Assembly: GCA_004431415.1 (NCBI GenBank)
Contig: QPMI01000069.1
Span: 1 to 59,730, forward strand
Reading direction: 5' to 3'
Length of the DNA: 59,730 nucleotides
DNA from: Cyanophora paradoxa
Taxonomy: Eukaryota > Glaucocystophyceae > Cyanophorales > Cyanophoraceae
Positions 57,402-59,730 of the stretch are shown piece after piece. Position numbers and translations under genes: made by a program. Under the pieces are notes generated by a model that worked only from the letters and a program-made list of their open reading frames with translations, searched no databases and was not told where the DNA came from. Each line of letters begins with the position of its first letter. Position 1 is the stretch's first letter.

Positions 57402-58395
57402 TTAATCATAGTTTGCTACTAGAATGCTGCAAAGCTTATTAATCATATCATTGTTTGCTGCTATGTATGTTTCTGTGAAAGAAAGCATATCTGGGATTTT
57501 AGAAGTGTCATCCAGGAGCTTACTATGTGATCGGAAGAGGTACTGATAACCTATAGTATCTCCCATAATCCTGATCATAGTTGTAGGGTAACAACTCCTC
57601 CATCTTATCAAGGGCAGAAAGCTCACTTGCAGCATGAGCATGTTAATCAATGGGCTTCCATCGTTGAGGCAATCCATGAGAGAATGCCCCAGCTTTGACA
57701 GTCTCATAAGCATAACCCACAATAATCAGACTCTAAATGTGGGTCACCTCTCCACAAGAGATACTTATTACTATAATCATCATCATCACTGTAAATCTTC
57801 TTTGCATGGCTGTAACCACACACACTGGGATTATTGTTTCCCGAAATGGCACCATCAATGAGACAGACATATACTCCCCGATTGAAATCAACAATGCTTA
57901 CAGGAGAAAATATGTAGGAGCAGCAGAAGTAGCCCTAGCAGCAATCTTACAAGGCATAAAGTTGTAATTGTTGTCATTTGTGATAAATATTGGTTTCATA
58001 TTCTGAGTATCAAAGGATGTAATCACAATGTCCTTTAGGGAATCCTGTATTAGTGATTCACCAGTAACTGAATTGATTGCAGTCTCCAAGGGTCCCACAT
58101 CATACTTTGTGTTAAAAGGGCATTTTCATGATATTTCGAGGATTTGCGAAAATCAAGGGCAGTTGAGTTAGGTAAATATTGTGTAAATCGTTTGCTGTCA
58201 GTTTAGGTTCACCTGGTTATCAGGATGCCTTATATTCAAACCTATTGCAATGATCCCACCAGTGGAAGTTCCACTCACAAGATCCACAAGATCGATTATT
58301 CTCCTGCCAGTTCGATTTTCGATTTCTTTTAGCAGCCTGGTTATGATAATGCCCCTTGCACCCCCGCAGAAAGACTAAACGACCTTGAGAGGCAT
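57402..58395 (-). CDS. Patatin-like phospholipase, several frame breaks
   Basis: Predicted to hydrolyse acyl chains from phospholipids with a Ser-Asp dyad. Pieces read in order: GGARGIIITRLLKEIENRTG near 58360-58310 (oxyanion loop G-G-x-R-G); LVDLVSGTSTGGIIAIGLNI with the GxSxG nucleophile elbow at 58255-58272; VGPLETAINSV...IVITSFDTQN and ARATSAAPTYF near 57925; LIDGAISGNNNPSV with the dyad aspartate at about 57856; then YYRLSVPLPI and DDTSKIPDMLSFTETYIAAN before the stop at 57402. This is the full patatin order at normal length (about 331 codons), so both catalytic residues are encoded. At least four single-base breaks interrupt it, one near the GGGGG of the oxyanion loop, plus an in-frame stop just before that loop. 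It is flanked by viral genes on both sides. Confidence 0.8.
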
Positions 58396-58438
58396 CTTTT
58401 ACTTATCAGGAATTTTATAAATCCATATAGTAAAAGCC

Positions 58439-59058
58439 ATGAGCTTCAATTACCCACCAAATCTAGAAACCATTCAAGATGATAATGCAAGCAGCACCAA
58501 GCATGTGAACTTTGATAATATTAAAGTAAAGGGTTCAGTTTCAATTGACCACAGCTCTGATAATTCATCAAAGACTCAATCAAGGAGCATGCTTTATCTG
58601 TGAATCAAACCGATCCAGATAAAGAGGATGTCAGTGTAGCCTTTAGTTTGGGTAATGTGAAAGCAAACCAAGTGGCAGAGATCAAAGCAACAAGAAGGAG
58701 ACCTAGGAAACTAAAAACCAGTGGCACTCACCCAGATATACCTTCCAGGTTCGATAGTGGTCGATTGATTTTCAATGTTCAAGATGAGCAGGGCAAACAG
58801 AACACAGCTTTGCGAATTTACAATGAGGGCAGCACTGCAAAAGCTGAGGTCCCCCAAGTATTGCAAGTGGGTCCCATTGCCAATACAAATCAGGTCTCCT
58901 ACACAAATGATGTCTACCCCAAGGATATTACATATGACTTTGCAAGAATGAGCCTTTTGGGTTCTTTACTCCAAAAGATGTCCATCAAAAAAAAGCCATC
59001 AATTACAATCAACAGTAGCCCCAGTCAACCAGTAGCAATCCATTTACACCTGATTTAG
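58439..59058 (+). CDS. Unrecognised viral protein, one frame break
   Basis: The ATG at 58439 opens MSFNYPPNLETIQDDNASST and closes at 58606. The second frame (58600-59058) continues VNQTDPDKEDVSVAFSLGN without its own good start, so a single base is probably wrong near 58600 and one protein of about 206 residues is encoded. The centre holds a basic patch (ATRRRPRKLK) and a beta-like stretch (SGRLIFNVQDEQGKQNTALR) followed by PQVLQVGPIANTNQVSYTND. The middle resembles short beta-repeat tails of virion fibres only loosely. Function unknown. The next gene starts five bases after its stop. Confidence 0.55.
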
Positions 59059-59063
59059 TCGAA

Positions 59064-59704
59064 ATGGATAGGCACCTTTTGCCTTTGTATAGCAATGTGA
59101 AAGACCTTGGAATTCGAACCAGGCAATGGCGAAATATCCATGGCAGCAATGTGTATGCAAATGGAGAAGCTTGTAAGTGAGAAAACCCTAAGAGAAATCA
59201 TTGAGCATTATGGTCCCAATGGACCTACTGTCCCATTCCCTATTCCATTTCCCAATGGACCACCGATTTAACACCAAAGAAGCAACCTGGAAGAGAATAC
59301 ACAGCAACTGAAGATGTAGCCTTTGGGCAGCATATTGTTAGTTGGGAGCAAGTTCGCAATAAACCTATAATTGAACCAAAAGCAAATAGATGAGCAGTAT
59401 TTACCTCCTGAAATCGATATATTAGAGCTTGATGAATATCAATTCGTTCCAGATGAGGAAGATTTTACCAGATGGTTTTGACCCACAAGAATATGAGTAT
59501 GATCAGTTTGACCCAATGAGGAGGAGATACTCCCAGATGGTTTTGACCACAAGAATTGAGTATGAACAGAACTATGAACCTGATGAGGAGTATTTACCAG
59601 ATGGTCATGATCCACCAGCTGTTGACTATGAGCAACCTTATGAACCCCATGAGGAATTGTTACCAGATGGATTTCGACCTGAGATCTGGGAGTTCTTTCC
59701 CTGA
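59064..59704 (+). CDS. Acidic tandem-repeat protein, several frame breaks
   Basis: The ATG at 59064 opens MDRHLLPLYSNVKDLGIRTR. Later frames give KTLREIIEHYGPNGPTVPFP, a Pro/Gly-rich PFPIPFPNGPP stretch and REYTATEDVAFGQHIVSWEQ. From about 59390 to the stop at 59702 the protein becomes a tandem repeat of about 22 residues, five units, with consensus (Y)EPDEExLPDGFDPxxxxYEQ. The units are strongly acidic, rich in Tyr, Pro and Gly, and end with WEFFP. At least four breaks split it. I know no family with this repeat. It could be an intrinsically disordered, host-interacting or scaffold protein; this is inference. Confidence 0.55.
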
Positions 59705-59730
59705 TTTGAACAAATTAATAAATAAACCTG

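Larger units (their letters stand above)
41312..59730. mobile_element. Endogenous Polinton/virophage-like DNA virus (right end outside window)
   Basis: One AT-rich, nearly intron-free segment encodes a D,D35E integrase, Polinton-type DNA polymerase B, AEP primase-helicase, GIY-YIG nuclease, FtsK/HerA-type packaging ATPase, a double-jelly-roll-type major capsid protein, capsid-like proteins and a lipase. This set is diagnostic of the Polinton, virophage and Polinton-like-virus group. Rve integrase, polymerase, helicase and a lipase together most resemble Mavirus-type virophages, whereas two IPNS-type capsid-like genes and no visible protease resemble algal Polinton-like viruses. The left boundary is set only by the composition change; no terminal repeat was identified. 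Confidence 0.88.

Noticed and set aside
56560-57967. Short ORFs of 70-106 codons on both strands
   Set aside because: They are fragments or antisense shadows of the broken phospholipase and capsid-like genes. Only the loci with family motifs were annotated.

Overview
The window joins two very different kinds of DNA. Positions 1 to about 39,800 look like nuclear DNA of a GC-rich, intron-bearing unicellular eukaryote. Its genes are broken by very short, C-rich introns that end GCTGAC...CAG. A nuclear-type tRNA-Val is present. A multi-exon glucan water dikinase implies starch-type glucan, so a starch-making alga or related protist is likely, but the lineage cannot be fixed from the sequence. From about 41,300 to the window end the DNA is AT-rich, nearly intron-free and densely packed. 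It is an endogenous virus of the Polinton / virophage / Polinton-like-virus group.

Host side, left to right: acetyl-CoA synthetase (+, about 0.8-3.6 kb); an unrecognised Ala/Pro/Gln-rich gene (-, 4.6-8.2 kb); a second unrecognised intron-rich gene (-, 9.7-11.0 kb); glucan water dikinase (+, 11.5-16.4 kb), in which most of the ATP-binding core cannot be found; 3.5 kb of non-coding DNA holding tRNA-Val and a 239-bp duplication that truncates a second tRNA copy; and a giant multi-exon gene (-, about 20-38.8 kb) for a cell-surface protein with a LamG-like N-terminus, five 1.15-kb ectodomain repeats, a PKD/REJ-like segment, a multi-pass membrane region and a cytosolic tail. A fragment of a LINE-like retrotransposon (+, 40.1-41.3 kb) lies at the junction and ends in a perfect 27-bp inverted repeat.

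Viral side: a minus-strand replication/integration block of AEP primase-SF3 helicase, GIY-YIG nuclease, Polinton-type family B DNA polymerase and D,D35E integrase; then small basic AT-hook-like proteins, a coiled-coil protein, an A32-like packaging ATPase, a double-jelly-roll-type major capsid protein, and two divergently transcribed capsid-like genes. After these come a patatin-like phospholipase, an unrecognised plus-strand gene and an acidic tandem-repeat protein. Together these could copy, package and integrate the element, and the lipase could act on host membranes. No maturation protease and no terminal inverted repeat was found. The right end of the element lies beyond the window.

Many genes are cut by single-base indels. 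Breaks are rare from 42.8 to 50.7 kb, common from 50.9 to 54.9 kb and very dense from 55 to 59.7 kb. The host acetyl-CoA synthetase has the same kind of breaks. Sequence error near a contig end is therefore at least as likely as gene decay, and coordinates of broken genes are given as the whole locus.
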